This document shows positions 25,516-34,556 of a stretch of DNA of 64,000 nucleotides, piece after piece. Both the position numbers and the translations under genes were made by a program. The DNA is from Stagnihabitans sp038231395. GTDB lineage: Bacteria > Pseudomonadota > Alphaproteobacteria > Rhodobacterales > Rhodobacteraceae. How positions within the stretch are numbered: position 1 is the stretch's first letter; every line of letters starts with the position of its first letter. The stretch is taken from assembly GCA_038231395.1 (NCBI GenBank), contig JBBRLL010000022.1, positions 1 to 64,000 of the forward strand, in the 5' to 3' direction. Below the pieces are notes generated by a model, which saw only the letters and a program-made list of their open reading frames with translations, searched no databases and was not told the DNA's origin.

Positions 25516-27237
25516 ATGGCCAAAGGCGACAAGACGCGGACATCGGGCGGCTGGCGTGACCGCTGGGCGATGTGGCGTGCGCGAAAGGCGCATGTTGCCA
25601 GGGGGTTGGCCTCGCAGCCCGAGCCGCGGACCATCGGGCTTTATGCGCGGGGCAAGCAGCTTGCGGCGGGCAACTTCGTCTCGGGTGCTGTGGTGGTGGA
25701 AAGCCCGGATGTGGCGATTTGGGACGTCCCGTTTTCGGATCCGGCGGTGCGGATTGAGGTGCACGGCTTCGTCTGGCTGGATGATCTTGCCGCTTTGGGC
25801 GATACTCGGGCACAGACCAAGGCGCAGGACTGGACCTTTGACTGGATAGACCGTTTCGGGCGGGGCACCGGACCGGGCTGGCAACCGGAGTTCATCGGGC
25901 GGCGGCTGATCCGCTGGATCAACCATGCGCCGATGTTGGTGCAAGGTGTAACGGTGGAACGGCAAGCGGCATTTTACGCCAGCGCCTCGGCACAGTTGCA
26001 TTTTCTGACCAAACGCTGGCCGCTGGCGCAGGCCGGGCTAAACCGGATCGAGGCGCTGACCGGGGTGATCATTGCCGGGTTGGTGCTGGAAGGGATGGCC
26101 GATCTGATCGCCCCGGCATTGCAGGCGCTGGCGGTGGATGTGGAGGCCGAAATTGACATGGGCGGCGGCATCCCCAGCCGTAACCCCGAAGAATTGTTGG
26201 AGATTTTTACTCTGCTGACCTGGGGTGCGCAGGCTTTGGCGGAGACGGGACGCAGTGCTTCGACCGAACATCTGGCCGCGATGGAGCGGATTGCGCCGGT
26301 GTTGCGGGCCTTGCGCCATGCCGATGGCGGGTTGGCGCGGTTTCACGGTGGCGGGCGCGGGGCGGAGGGGAAACTGGATTCAGCGCTGGCCAATGCCGGG
26401 GTCAAGGCCGCCCGTTCGGCGGGCATGGCAATGGGCTTTGCCCGGCTGACCGGCGGGCGGACCACGATTATACTGGATGCCGCACCGCCGCCGCGCTTTA
26501 GTGTGATGGCCCATGCGTCGACCAACGCGTTCGAGATGACCTCTGGCCGCCGCCCGGTGATTGTGTCGGTAGGCTCTGGTCTGGCGTTTGGCACCGAATG
26601 GCGGCAAGCCGGGCGGGCCACAGCGTCACATTCCAGTCTGGCGGTGGAAGGGTTTTCCTCGTCCCGGCTGGGCAGCACCGGCGAAGGCGCCTTTGCCGAA
26701 CGCGCCGAGGTGACCACGCTGCGGGTGTTGCCGGGCGAGAATGGCGGCGGCATCCATATTGCCCATAACGGTTGGTCGGCCACTCATGGTCTGAGCCATG
26801 TGCGCGACCTGATGCTGACCAACGATGGGCGGCACTTGACCGGAATTGACCGGCTGGCCGCACTCGGCACCTCCGAAAAGCGCAGGTTTGAACGGTTGAT
26901 GACCTCTGGCCGTTTGCGGGGGGCGCAGTTTTCGCTGCGATTCCACATTCACCCGGATGTTGAAACCCGGCTGGATATGGGCGGCACAGCCGTCTCACTG
27001 GCGCTGCGTAGCGGCGAGATTTGGGTGTTCCGGCATGACGGCATTGCCAAGATGACGCTGGAACCGACGATTTATCTGGAAAAGACCCGGCTTCGACCGC
27101 GCGAAAGCCTGCAAATTGTGCTTTCAGCGCTGGCTTTGGATTTCGACACGCAGCTGGGCTGGACCTTGGCGAAGGCGCAGGATACCCCGCTAGCCATCCG
27201 CGATCTGGAGCGGGAGGATCCCGCCAGCCAGATCTGA
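25516..27237 (+). CDS. Heparinase II/III family protein
   Basis: The 573-residue protein has an alpha/alpha-toroid N-terminal part (WTFDWIDRFGRGTGPGWQPE, then helices around LNRIEALTGVIIAGLVLEGM) and a C-terminal heparinase II/III beta domain from about residue 350 (FGTEWRQAGRATASHSSLAVEG). There is no signal peptide, so cleavage of external heparin is unlikely. Proteins of this size regularly sit next to purH in Rhodobacterales and may act on envelope polymers, which is inference. ATG 25516 is chosen from two candidates. purH follows after 21 bases. Confidence 0.8.
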   Translation: MAKGDKTRTSGGWRDRWAMWRARKAHVARGLASQPEPRTIGLYARGKQLAAGNFVSGAVVVESPDVAIWDVPFSDPAVRIEVHGFVWLDDLAALGDTRAQTKAQDWTFDWIDRFGRGTGPGWQPEFIGRRLIRWINHAPMLVQGVTVERQAAFYASASAQLHFLTKRWPLAQAGLNRIEALTGVIIAGLVLEGMADLIAPALQALAVDVEAEIDMGGGIPSRNPEELLEIFTLLTWGAQALAETGRSASTEHLAAMERIAPVLRALRHADGGLARFHGGGRGAEGKLDSALANAGVKAARSAGMAMGFARLTGGRTTIILDAAPPPRFSVMAHASTNAFEMTSGRRPVIVSVGSGLAFGTEWRQAGRATASHSSLAVEGFSSSRLGSTGEGAFAERAEVTTLRVLPGENGGGIHIAHNGWSATHGLSHVRDLMLTNDGRHLTGIDRLAALGTSEKRRFERLMTSGRLRGAQFSLRFHIHPDVETRLDMGGTAVSLALRSGEIWVFRHDGIAKMTLEPTIYLEKTRLRPRESLQIVLSALALDFDTQLGWTLAKAQDTPLAIRDLEREDPASQI

Positions 27238-27258
27238 CACGTTGTTGGGGGTCGTTCC

Positions 27259-28839
27259 ATGACAAATCTTGTGCCGATTGGCCGCGCGCTGATCTCGGTT
27301 TCTGACAAGACGGGATTGATCGAACTGAGCCGGTCTTTGGCGGGGTTTGGGGTGGAACTGATCTCTACCGGTGGCACGTCGAACATGCTGCGCGCGGCGG
27401 GGCTGAAGGTGCGCGACGTGGCCGAGGTGACCGGGTTCCCCGAGATGATGGACGGCCGGGTCAAGACGCTGCACCCGAACATTCACGGCGCGCTGCTGGC
27501 GTTGCGCGATGATGACGAACATTTGCTGGCGATGGCGGCACATGGGATCGAGCCGATCGACCTGCTGATTTCCAATCTTTACCCGTTTGAAGAGACGGTG
27601 GCAAAGGGCGCGGATCACGCCACCTGCATCGAGAATATTGACATCGGCGGGCCTGCGATGATCCGGGCGGCGTCAAAGAACCATCGGTTTGTGACGGTAA
27701 TCACCGATCCGGCGGATTACGGCGCGCTGGTTGATCAGCTGAAGGTGCAGGACGGGGCGACCGCGCTGGCGTTCCGGCGCAAGATGGCGCTGACGGCATT
27801 CTCCAAAACGGCGGCTTATGATGCGGCGGTGGCGGGCTGGCTGGCGGGTGAGTTGAAAGAGCCGTTTCCGCGCAACCGCAGTTTTGCGGGCAAGTTCGCG
27901 CAAGGCATGCGCTACGGCGAAAACCCGCATCAACGGGCTGCATTTTACACCGATGGTTCGCGGCGCGAGGGGGTTTCGACGGCGCGACAATGGCAGGGTA
28001 AAGAGCTGTCCTACAACAACATCAACGACACCGATGCGGCGTTTGAACTGGTGGCAGAGTTTGCGGGCGACGGGCCGGTGGTGGCCATCATCAAACATGC
28101 CAATCCGTGCGGTGTGGGCAAAGCTGCCACCTTGCGCGAGGCGTATTTGCGGGCCTATCAATGCGACCAGACGTCTGCCTTTGGCGGGATAGTGGCGCTG
28201 AATATGGCTTTGGATGCGGAGACGGCGGAGGAGATCGTCAAGATTTTCACCGAAGTGGTGATCGCGCCGGGGGCTTCGGACGAGGCGAAGGCGATTTTCG
28301 CGGGCAAGAAGAATTTGCGGCTGCTGACGACGGCTGGCTTGCCGGATGCGATGGCACCGGGTCTGGCCTTCAAGCAGGTGGCGGGCGGGATTTTGGTGCA
28401 GGACCGCGATTTTGCCGTGCTGCCGGAGGTTAGGGTGGTGACAAAGCGCCAGCCCACGGCGGCAGAGATGGCCGATATGCTCTTTGCGTGGAAAATCGCC
28501 AAACATGTGAAGTCGAACGCGATTGTATATGTGAAGGATCAGGCCACGGTCGGGATTGGGGCTGGGCAGATGAGCCGGGTGGACTCGACCCGGATTGCGG
28601 CGCGCAAGGCTGGCGATATGGCGGAGGTTCTGGGGTTGGCCGCCAGTCCGACGATGGGGTCTGTTGTCGCCTCTGATGCGTTCTTTCCGTTTCCCGACGG
28701 GCTTATGACGGCGGCAGAGTCGGGTGCCACGGCGGTCATTCAGCCGGGTGGGTCGATGAACGACGACACGGTGATTGCGGCGGCCGATGCGGCAGGGCTG
28801 GCGATGGTCTTCACCGGCCAACGGCATTTCCGGCACTGA
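27259..28839 (+). CDS. purH: Bifunctional AICAR transformylase/IMP cyclohydrolase
   Basis: The 526-residue enzyme performs the last two steps of IMP synthesis. The N-terminal MGS-like cyclohydrolase domain shows ALISVSDKTGLIELSRSLAG, LISTGGTS and the loop GRVKTLHPNIHG. The transformylase domain has the GKELSYNNINDTDAAFELV region and the catalytic IKHANPCG. The C-terminus reads GGSMNDDTVIAAADAAGLAM and FTGQRHFRH, as expected for an intact protein. It leads a tightly packed block: lspA begins two bases after its stop. Confidence 0.97.
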   Translation: MTNLVPIGRALISVSDKTGLIELSRSLAGFGVELISTGGTSNMLRAAGLKVRDVAEVTGFPEMMDGRVKTLHPNIHGALLALRDDDEHLLAMAAHGIEPIDLLISNLYPFEETVAKGADHATCIENIDIGGPAMIRAASKNHRFVTVITDPADYGALVDQLKVQDGATALAFRRKMALTAFSKTAAYDAAVAGWLAGELKEPFPRNRSFAGKFAQGMRYGENPHQRAAFYTDGSRREGVSTARQWQGKELSYNNINDTDAAFELVAEFAGDGPVVAIIKHANPCGVGKAATLREAYLRAYQCDQTSAFGGIVALNMALDAETAEEIVKIFTEVVIAPGASDEAKAIFAGKKNLRLLTTAGLPDAMAPGLAFKQVAGGILVQDRDFAVLPEVRVVTKRQPTAAEMADMLFAWKIAKHVKSNAIVYVKDQATVGIGAGQMSRVDSTRIAARKAGDMAEVLGLAASPTMGSVVASDAFFPFPDGLMTAAESGATAVIQPGGSMNDDTVIAAADAAGLAMVFTGQRHFRH

Positions 28840-28840
28840 C

Positions 28841-29353
28841 ATGAAGATTCCGACGATTCCAGCAGTGGCTTTGGCGGTGGTGGCGCTGGACCAGATCACC
28901 AAGATTGCGGTAGTTCGTGGTCTTGATCTGAAGACGCGGGCCGAGATTGATGTCTGGCCACCGTTTCTGATGTTTCGGATGGCGTGGAACTACGGGATGA
29001 ACTTTGGGCTTTTGGCGCAGGGATCTGACATCGGGCGCTGGCTGCTGATTGCGGTGGCGGTGGTGATTGCCGTATGGGTCTGGGTTTGGGTGCGGCGGGA
29101 AAACTCTGGCTGGAAGGCCGAGGCGGCGGCAGGGCTTTTGGTGGGCGGTGCGGTTGGCAATGTGATCGACCGGGTGGCTTACGGCGCTGTGGCCGATTTC
29201 CTGAACATGTCGTGCTGCGGCATCGACAACCCCTATGCGTTCAACGTGGCCGACGTCGCGATTTTCTTTGGCGCGCTTGGTCTGGTGCTTTTCTCCGGTT
29301 TTGCGGGCGGCAAGACGCCAATGGCCGGGGGGCCTTCCGGAAAGACCCCGTGA
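28841..29353 (+). CDS. lspA: Lipoprotein signal peptidase (signal peptidase II)
   Basis: The 170-residue inner-membrane aspartyl protease removes signal peptides from prolipoproteins. It has four hydrophobic segments, DQITK in the first loop, NYGMNFGLL, and the catalytic Asp pair in GNVIDRVAYGAVADF and FNVADVAIF. The start lies directly after the purH stop. The gene order purH-lspA-DUF3035 lipoprotein is common in the group, and the next gene encodes a predicted substrate of this enzyme. Confidence 0.95.
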   Translation: MKIPTIPAVALAVVALDQITKIAVVRGLDLKTRAEIDVWPPFLMFRMAWNYGMNFGLLAQGSDIGRWLLIAVAVVIAVWVWVWVRRENSGWKAEAAAGLLVGGAVGNVIDRVAYGAVADFLNMSCCGIDNPYAFNVADVAIFFGALGLVLFSGFAGGKTPMAGGPSGKTP

Positions 29354-29410
29354 CGTGGCGCAGGCTTTGCGCTAAGACGGAAAAAAGTCGGGGCGCAAGG
29401 GTCGGGCGGA

Positions 29411-29947
29411 ATGTGGAAGACACGGATTGTTCTCACATCGGCGGGTGTGGCGCTTGCAGCGCTTGCGGCCTGCGGTGGGGCCAATCGGACACCGCATCTG
29501 ATGAACCTGCACCCTTCAGGGCGTGGCCCGGATGAGTTCGCTATTCTGCCGCCCAAGGCACTGACCCTTCCCAAGGATTTGACCGCTTTGCCCACGCCCT
29601 CTCCGGGGGGCGCGAACCTGACCGACCCGCACCCGATGGATGATGCGGTCGTGGCACTGGGCGGCAAGGTTCATGTCGCGGGCGGGATCCCTGCGGCGGA
29701 TGCGGGGCTGGTCAATTATGCGGACCGCAACGGCGTCACCGCTGGCATCCGGCAGTCGATGGCTGCGGATGACCTTGCCCTGCGCCGGGCGCATCCCGGC
29801 AAGCTGTTGGAGCGGGCCTTTGGCCTGACCACCTATTTCGACGCCTACAAGGATATGTGGCTGGACACCTATGCCGAGCTTGCCAGATGGCGGGCTGCCG
29901 GGGTGCCGACCCCCTCTGCCCCGCCAGAGGATTCCGGCAAGAAGTAA
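29411..29947 (+). CDS. DUF3035 lipoprotein, BamF-like
   Basis: The 178-residue protein has a lipoprotein signal ending LAALAAC, with the Cys at residue 21. The motif GPDEFAILPPKALTLPKDL is the hallmark of the DUF3035 group, which includes the alphaproteobacterial outer-membrane assembly subunit BamF. The second half is Pro/Ala-rich and charged with no clear fold. It should sit at the outer membrane facing the periplasm. The link to the BAM complex is from family knowledge and recall, not from this sequence alone. It lies downstream of lspA and upstream of two M16 genes. Confidence 0.78.
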   Translation: MWKTRIVLTSAGVALAALAACGGANRTPHLMNLHPSGRGPDEFAILPPKALTLPKDLTALPTPSPGGANLTDPHPMDDAVVALGGKVHVAGGIPAADAGLVNYADRNGVTAGIRQSMAADDLALRRAHPGKLLERAFGLTTYFDAYKDMWLDTYAELARWRAAGVPTPSAPPEDSGKK

Positions 29948-30024
29948 CCCTCTGTCACAAGCGCGTGGCGGGGCTTGCGCGTGGCGCTTTGTCCGCTAGC
30001 TTGCCGTTATATCAGGAGGTCTTC

Positions 30025-31371
30025 ATGATTTCAACTTTCGGGCTGAAGATGTTGTGTCGTGCGGCGGCGGCGTTGCTGATGGTGGGGACTGCCTTTGCCG
30101 ACACCGTCAGCAGTTTCAAGCTGGACAATGGCATGGACGTGGTGGTGATCGAGGATCATCGGACCGCAGTTGTGGTCCACATGGTCTGGTACAAGATCGG
30201 TGCGGCTGACGAATCTCCCGGCCATTCCGGCATCGCCCATTTTCTGGAGCATCTGATGTTTCAGGGCACCAAAGACGTAGCGCCCGGCGATCTGTCAAAG
30301 ATGGTCGCCGCACAGGGCGGGTCGGACAACGCCTTCACAACGCAGGATTATACCGCATATTTCCAACGGGTTGCCTCTGACCGGCTTGATCTGGTGATGA
30401 AGCTGGAATCTGACCGGATGCACAACCTTGACCTGTCGCAGAAGAATGTCGACACCGAGTTGAAGGTTATCCTGGACGAACGCAACCAGCGGATCGACAG
30501 TGATCCCGGCTCTCTTTTTACCGAACAGATGGGTGCGGCGCAGTACATGAACCAGCCCTACGGCGTGCCGGTGATCGGCTGGCGGCACGAGATGGAGACG
30601 CTGACGCGGCAGGACGCACTGGACTTTTACGCGGCCAACTATGCGCCAAACAACGCAATTCTGGTGGTCGCGGGCGATGTGAAGCCCGACGATGTGCTGG
30701 CCTTGGCGCAGAAATATTACGGGCCAATCCCGCCGTCAGACAAGATCCACTCTCGCGTCCGGCCAACCGAGCCGCCGCAACTGGCGGAGCGGCGCTTGAC
30801 CATGGCGGATCAGCGGGTTGCGCAGCCCTATGTGGTGCGGTCGTATCTGGCACCGGAACGCAACGCGGGCGACCAGAAGGAAGCGGCAGTTCTGACCATG
30901 TTGGCGCAGTTGCTGGGTGGCAACCGTTCCACTTCGGTCATGGCCAAGGCGTTGGAGTTTGGTCAGAAAATCGCAACCTATACCTCTGCCCAATATGACG
31001 GGCTGTCGATTGACAAGACGACCTTTGGTCTGGTGGTGGTGCCTGCCGATGGCGTCTCGCTGGATGCGGCGGAAAAAGCCATGGACGCCGTGGTGGCGAA
31101 GTTCATCAAAGACGGGGTGGATCCTGCGGAATTTGCGCGCATCAAGGCGCAGGTCAGCGCGAAACAGGTTTATGACCGCGACAACACCCAAGGGCTTGCG
31201 CATCAGTATGGGATGGCGCTCGCCTCGGGCCTTTCGGTGAAGGACGTGCAGGACTGGCCCGGCCTTCTGCAAGCGGTGACGCCGGAGGAAGTGATTGCCG
31301 AGGCGAAAACGGAACTGGATCGCAAACACGCCGTAACCGGTTGGCTGACCACTGAGGAGGCCGCGCAATGA
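30025..31371 (+). CDS. M16 family zinc peptidase, catalytic partner
   Basis: The 448-residue protein has a signal peptide (LCRAAAALLMVGTAFAD) and the inverted zinc motif HFLEH at about residues 71-75, with the distal Glu in VILDERNQR. The fold is that of pitrilysin-like subunits, with two halves of about 200 residues. It should be periplasmic. ATG 30025 has an AGGAGG site; an upstream extension of 56 residues is rejected. It overlaps the next M16 gene by ATGA, and the two probably form a heterodimer as in PqqL/YmxG-type pairs. Confidence 0.9.
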   Translation: MISTFGLKMLCRAAAALLMVGTAFADTVSSFKLDNGMDVVVIEDHRTAVVVHMVWYKIGAADESPGHSGIAHFLEHLMFQGTKDVAPGDLSKMVAAQGGSDNAFTTQDYTAYFQRVASDRLDLVMKLESDRMHNLDLSQKNVDTELKVILDERNQRIDSDPGSLFTEQMGAAQYMNQPYGVPVIGWRHEMETLTRQDALDFYAANYAPNNAILVVAGDVKPDDVLALAQKYYGPIPPSDKIHSRVRPTEPPQLAERRLTMADQRVAQPYVVRSYLAPERNAGDQKEAAVLTMLAQLLGGNRSTSVMAKALEFGQKIATYTSAQYDGLSIDKTTFGLVVVPADGVSLDAAEKAMDAVVAKFIKDGVDPAEFARIKAQVSAKQVYDRDNTQGLAHQYGMALASGLSVKDVQDWPGLLQAVTPEEVIAEAKTELDRKHAVTGWLTTEEAAQ

Positions 31372-32681
31372 AGACCAAGGTACTGACACTGCTAGCGTTT
31401 TTGCTATTGGCCTTGCCTGCGATGGCAGGGATCAAGATTGAAGAAGTGACCTCACCCGGCGGGATAAAAGCCTGGCTGGTGGAAAACCACGATATCCCGT
31501 TTACCGCTTTGAGCATCCAGTTCAAGGGCGGCACCTCCCTGGATGCCACTGGCAAACGCGGTGCCGTCAATCTGATGGCGGCGCTGATCGAGGAGGGGGC
31601 TGGCGATCTGGACAGTCAGGGTTTTGCTGCGGCGCGTGATGCGATGGCTGCCGATTTCAAGTTTGACAGCGATCAGGATGGCGTCAGCGTTTCGGCCCGC
31701 TTTCTGACCGAAAACCGCGACAAGGCGCTGGACCTTCTGCATCTGGCACTGACCAAACCACGGTTTGACGCGGCAGCGATTGAGCGGGTCCGGGGCCAGG
31801 TTCTGCAAAACATCGCGGGCAACGCCAAGGACCCGAGTGCGATTGCCGGCGATATTGTGCGTAATGCGGCTTACGGCGGCCATCCTTACGGCACGATCGG
31901 CGATGGCACGGCGGACAGCGTCAAGGCTTTGACGCGAGACGATATTCTTGCGGCCTATCACGGCTCGATGGCGAGGGACCGGATCTATGTGGCGGCGGCC
32001 GGTGACATTTCGGTGGCGGATCTGGGCGTCTTGCTGGACAAGCTGCTCGGTGATTTGCCGGCGACCGGGGCCGCGCAACCAGCAGACGTTGATCTTGCGG
32101 CTAAGGGCGGCGTGGTGCAAAAAGATTTCCCCGGTCCGCAAAGCTCAATCGTGTTCTATCAGGCCGGGGTGAAGTTCGAAGATCCCGACTATATCGCCGC
32201 GACGATCCTCAACAACATCGTTGGCGGCAATGGCTTTTCGTCGCGTCTGATGGAGGAAGTGCGTGGCAAACGCGGGCTGACTTATGGGGTGGACAGCTCT
32301 TTGGTGTCGTTTGACCATGCGCAAATTCTGGAAGGCTCGCTCGACACGGCCAACGACAAGGCGGCCGAGGCGATCAAGGTGATCCGCGACGTCTGGGCAG
32401 ATGTGGCGAAGAATGGCGTGACCCAGAAGGAACTGGACGACACCAAAACCTACATGACCGGCGCCTATCCGCTCCGTTTCGACGGCAACGGTCATATTGC
32501 CGGAATTCTGGTGGGGATGCAGATTTTGGGCCTGCCCTCGACCTATCCCGAAACGCGCAATGCCAAGGTTGAGGCGGTGACGCTGGCGGATGTGAACCGG
32601 GTGGCGGCCAAGCTGATGGCACCCGAAAAGCTGACCTTCGTTGTGGTGGGCAAGGCGGATGGAGTGGCCTCGTCAAACTAA
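31368..32681 (+). CDS. M16 family peptidase homologue without a zinc motif
   Basis: The 437-residue protein has a signal peptide (VLTLLAFLLLALPAMAG) and M16 features such as FKGGTSLDATGKRGAVNLMAAL and QSSIVFYQAG, but the HxxEH motif is replaced by NLMAALIEEG. It therefore cannot bind catalytic zinc in the usual way. GKRGLTYGVDSSL, the conserved R/Y substrate-binding region of M16 C-terminal halves, is kept. This is the pattern of the non-catalytic subunit in heterodimeric M16 proteases. It is translationally coupled to the active partner. Confidence 0.88.
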   Translation: MKTKVLTLLAFLLLALPAMAGIKIEEVTSPGGIKAWLVENHDIPFTALSIQFKGGTSLDATGKRGAVNLMAALIEEGAGDLDSQGFAAARDAMAADFKFDSDQDGVSVSARFLTENRDKALDLLHLALTKPRFDAAAIERVRGQVLQNIAGNAKDPSAIAGDIVRNAAYGGHPYGTIGDGTADSVKALTRDDILAAYHGSMARDRIYVAAAGDISVADLGVLLDKLLGDLPATGAAQPADVDLAAKGGVVQKDFPGPQSSIVFYQAGVKFEDPDYIAATILNNIVGGNGFSSRLMEEVRGKRGLTYGVDSSLVSFDHAQILEGSLDTANDKAAEAIKVIRDVWADVAKNGVTQKELDDTKTYMTGAYPLRFDGNGHIAGILVGMQILGLPSTYPETRNAKVEAVTLADVNRVAAKLMAPEKLTFVVVGKADGVASSN

Positions 32682-32726
32682 CCGAATCTGTGGAACAAGG
32701 GGCATGGTCCTGCTATAACTGGTAGG

Positions 32727-34556
32727 ATGAACACCATGGCCCCCCACATAGCGCGTCCGATCATCCGGCTTCTGGACGAAGCCGCGATCAACCGGATCGC
32801 TGCGGGTGAGGTGGTGGAGCGTCCGGCCTCTGCCGTGAAAGAGCTGGTCGAGAACGCAATCGACGCTGGTGCGCGGCGAATTTCTATCGACTATGCGGCG
32901 GGTGGCAAGGTTTTGATCCGGGTCACAGACGACGGCTGCGGGATGAGCGCGGATGATTTGCCGATGGCGGTGATGCGGCATGCGACCTCAAAAATCGACG
33001 GATCCGATTTACTGAACATTCGTTCGTTTGGCTTTCGCGGCGAGGCTTTGGCAAGCCTGGGTTCGGTCGGGCGGCTGGTTCTGACCTCTCGCATGGCGGG
33101 GGCAGACGGCGCGAGCCTGGCAGTTTCTGGCGGGCGGATCGGTGTGGTGCGGCCTGTGGCGGCGGTGCAAGGCACGGTTGTTGAACTGCGCGACCTGTTC
33201 TATGCCACGCCCGCCCGGCTGAAATTCCTTCGGTCTGATCGTGCGGAGTCGTCGGCTTTGGCAGATGTGGTGCGCAGGCTGGCAATGGCCGAACCGCATG
33301 TCGGGTTCACCTTGACAGAGGTTGTCGAAGGCGAAGCGCCGCGCCTGATTCTGCGGCTTGACACCGAGAATGGTGATTTCTTCGACGCATTGCAGCGACG
33401 GTTGACCCGCGTTTTGGGCGCCGAATTCACGGCCAACGCTTTGCGGATTGATGTGGAACGTGAGGGTTTGCGACTGTCAGGGTATGCCGCCTTGCCGACC
33501 TATTCCCGCGGGACCTCGGTGCAACAGTTCCTGTTTGTGAATGGGCGTCCGGTTATGGATCGGATGCTGTTGGGGGCGTTGCGCGTGGCCTATATGGACG
33601 TGTTGTCCCGCGACCGGCATCCAGCGGCAGTGCTTAATCTTGTCTGTGATCCCGAACGGGTGGACGTTAATGTTCACCCGGCAAAATCCGAAGTGCGATT
33701 CCGCGAACCAGAGGCGGCCAGAAGCCTGATCATCACCGGGCTACGCTTCGCACTGACGGGTGCAGGACATCGGGCGTCGTCGACGGTCGCCGATGCAACC
33801 TTGGCTGCGCTGCGACCAGAGGTGCTGCGAGTCTATCAGATGGAGCGCTCCTCCGCCGCAAACCTGTCGCGCGCATTTTCCCTCCAAGCGCCGGGATTTG
33901 CCGAAGCGCCGACCGCCCGATTTGACAGCGGTTCCCAATATAGCAGCGGGCATGACCCAGAACCAAATGACGCGCGCTTTCCGCTGGGGGCTGCGCGGGC
34001 GCAGGTGCATGAGAATTACATCATCGCGCAGACCGCCGACGGCATCGTCATCGTGGACCAACACGCCGCCCATGAACGGCTGGTTTATGAACGGCTGAAG
34101 CGCCAAATGAATGAGACGGGCATCAAGGCGCAATCCCTGTTGATCCCTGAAATCGTTGAACTTTCTCCAGACGACGCCGCAAAGTTGATTGCGGTTGCGG
34201 ATGAATTGACAAGCCTTGGCCTGACGCTGGAGCCGTTCGGCGGGTCAGCCGTCGCAGTACGTGAAACCCCCGCAATTCTGGGCAATATCTCGGCGAAAGC
34301 GTTGCTCAAAGATGTCTTGGATGAGTTGATTGATCAAGGCGACAGCCCGTCACTGCGCGCCAAGTTGGACGCGATCCTCAGCCGGATGGCATGTCACGGC
34401 TCCATTCGTTCCGGACGACAGATGCGGGTGGAGGAGATGAACTCGCTGCTGCGTGAAATGGAGGCTACGCCGCTTTCCGGACAGTGCAATCATGGTCGCC
34501 CGACCTATGTGGAGCTGAGATTGCAAGATATTGAACGTTTGTTCGGTAGGCGATGA
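32727..34556 (+). CDS. mutL: DNA mismatch repair protein MutL
   Basis: The 609-residue protein has the GHKL ATPase motifs: VVERPASAVKELVENAIDAG, DDGCGM, ATSKI and FGFRGEALASLGSV. After a linker at about 350-420 comes the dimerisation domain with DQHAAHERLVYE, which fits the DQHA(x)2E(x)4E nicking-endonuclease motif, and QCNHGRPT near the C-terminus. It should therefore be a nicking MutL, as in organisms without MutH. Start is at 32727; an in-frame ATG three codons later is an alternative. rmuC overlaps its end by four bases. Confidence 0.97.
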   Translation: MNTMAPHIARPIIRLLDEAAINRIAAGEVVERPASAVKELVENAIDAGARRISIDYAAGGKVLIRVTDDGCGMSADDLPMAVMRHATSKIDGSDLLNIRSFGFRGEALASLGSVGRLVLTSRMAGADGASLAVSGGRIGVVRPVAAVQGTVVELRDLFYATPARLKFLRSDRAESSALADVVRRLAMAEPHVGFTLTEVVEGEAPRLILRLDTENGDFFDALQRRLTRVLGAEFTANALRIDVEREGLRLSGYAALPTYSRGTSVQQFLFVNGRPVMDRMLLGALRVAYMDVLSRDRHPAAVLNLVCDPERVDVNVHPAKSEVRFREPEAARSLIITGLRFALTGAGHRASSTVADATLAALRPEVLRVYQMERSSAANLSRAFSLQAPGFAEAPTARFDSGSQYSSGHDPEPNDARFPLGAARAQVHENYIIAQTADGIVIVDQHAAHERLVYERLKRQMNETGIKAQSLLIPEIVELSPDDAAKLIAVADELTSLGLTLEPFGGSAVAVRETPAILGNISAKALLKDVLDELIDQGDSPSLRAKLDAILSRMACHGSIRSGRQMRVEEMNSLLREMEATPLSGQCNHGRPTYVELRLQDIERLFGRR

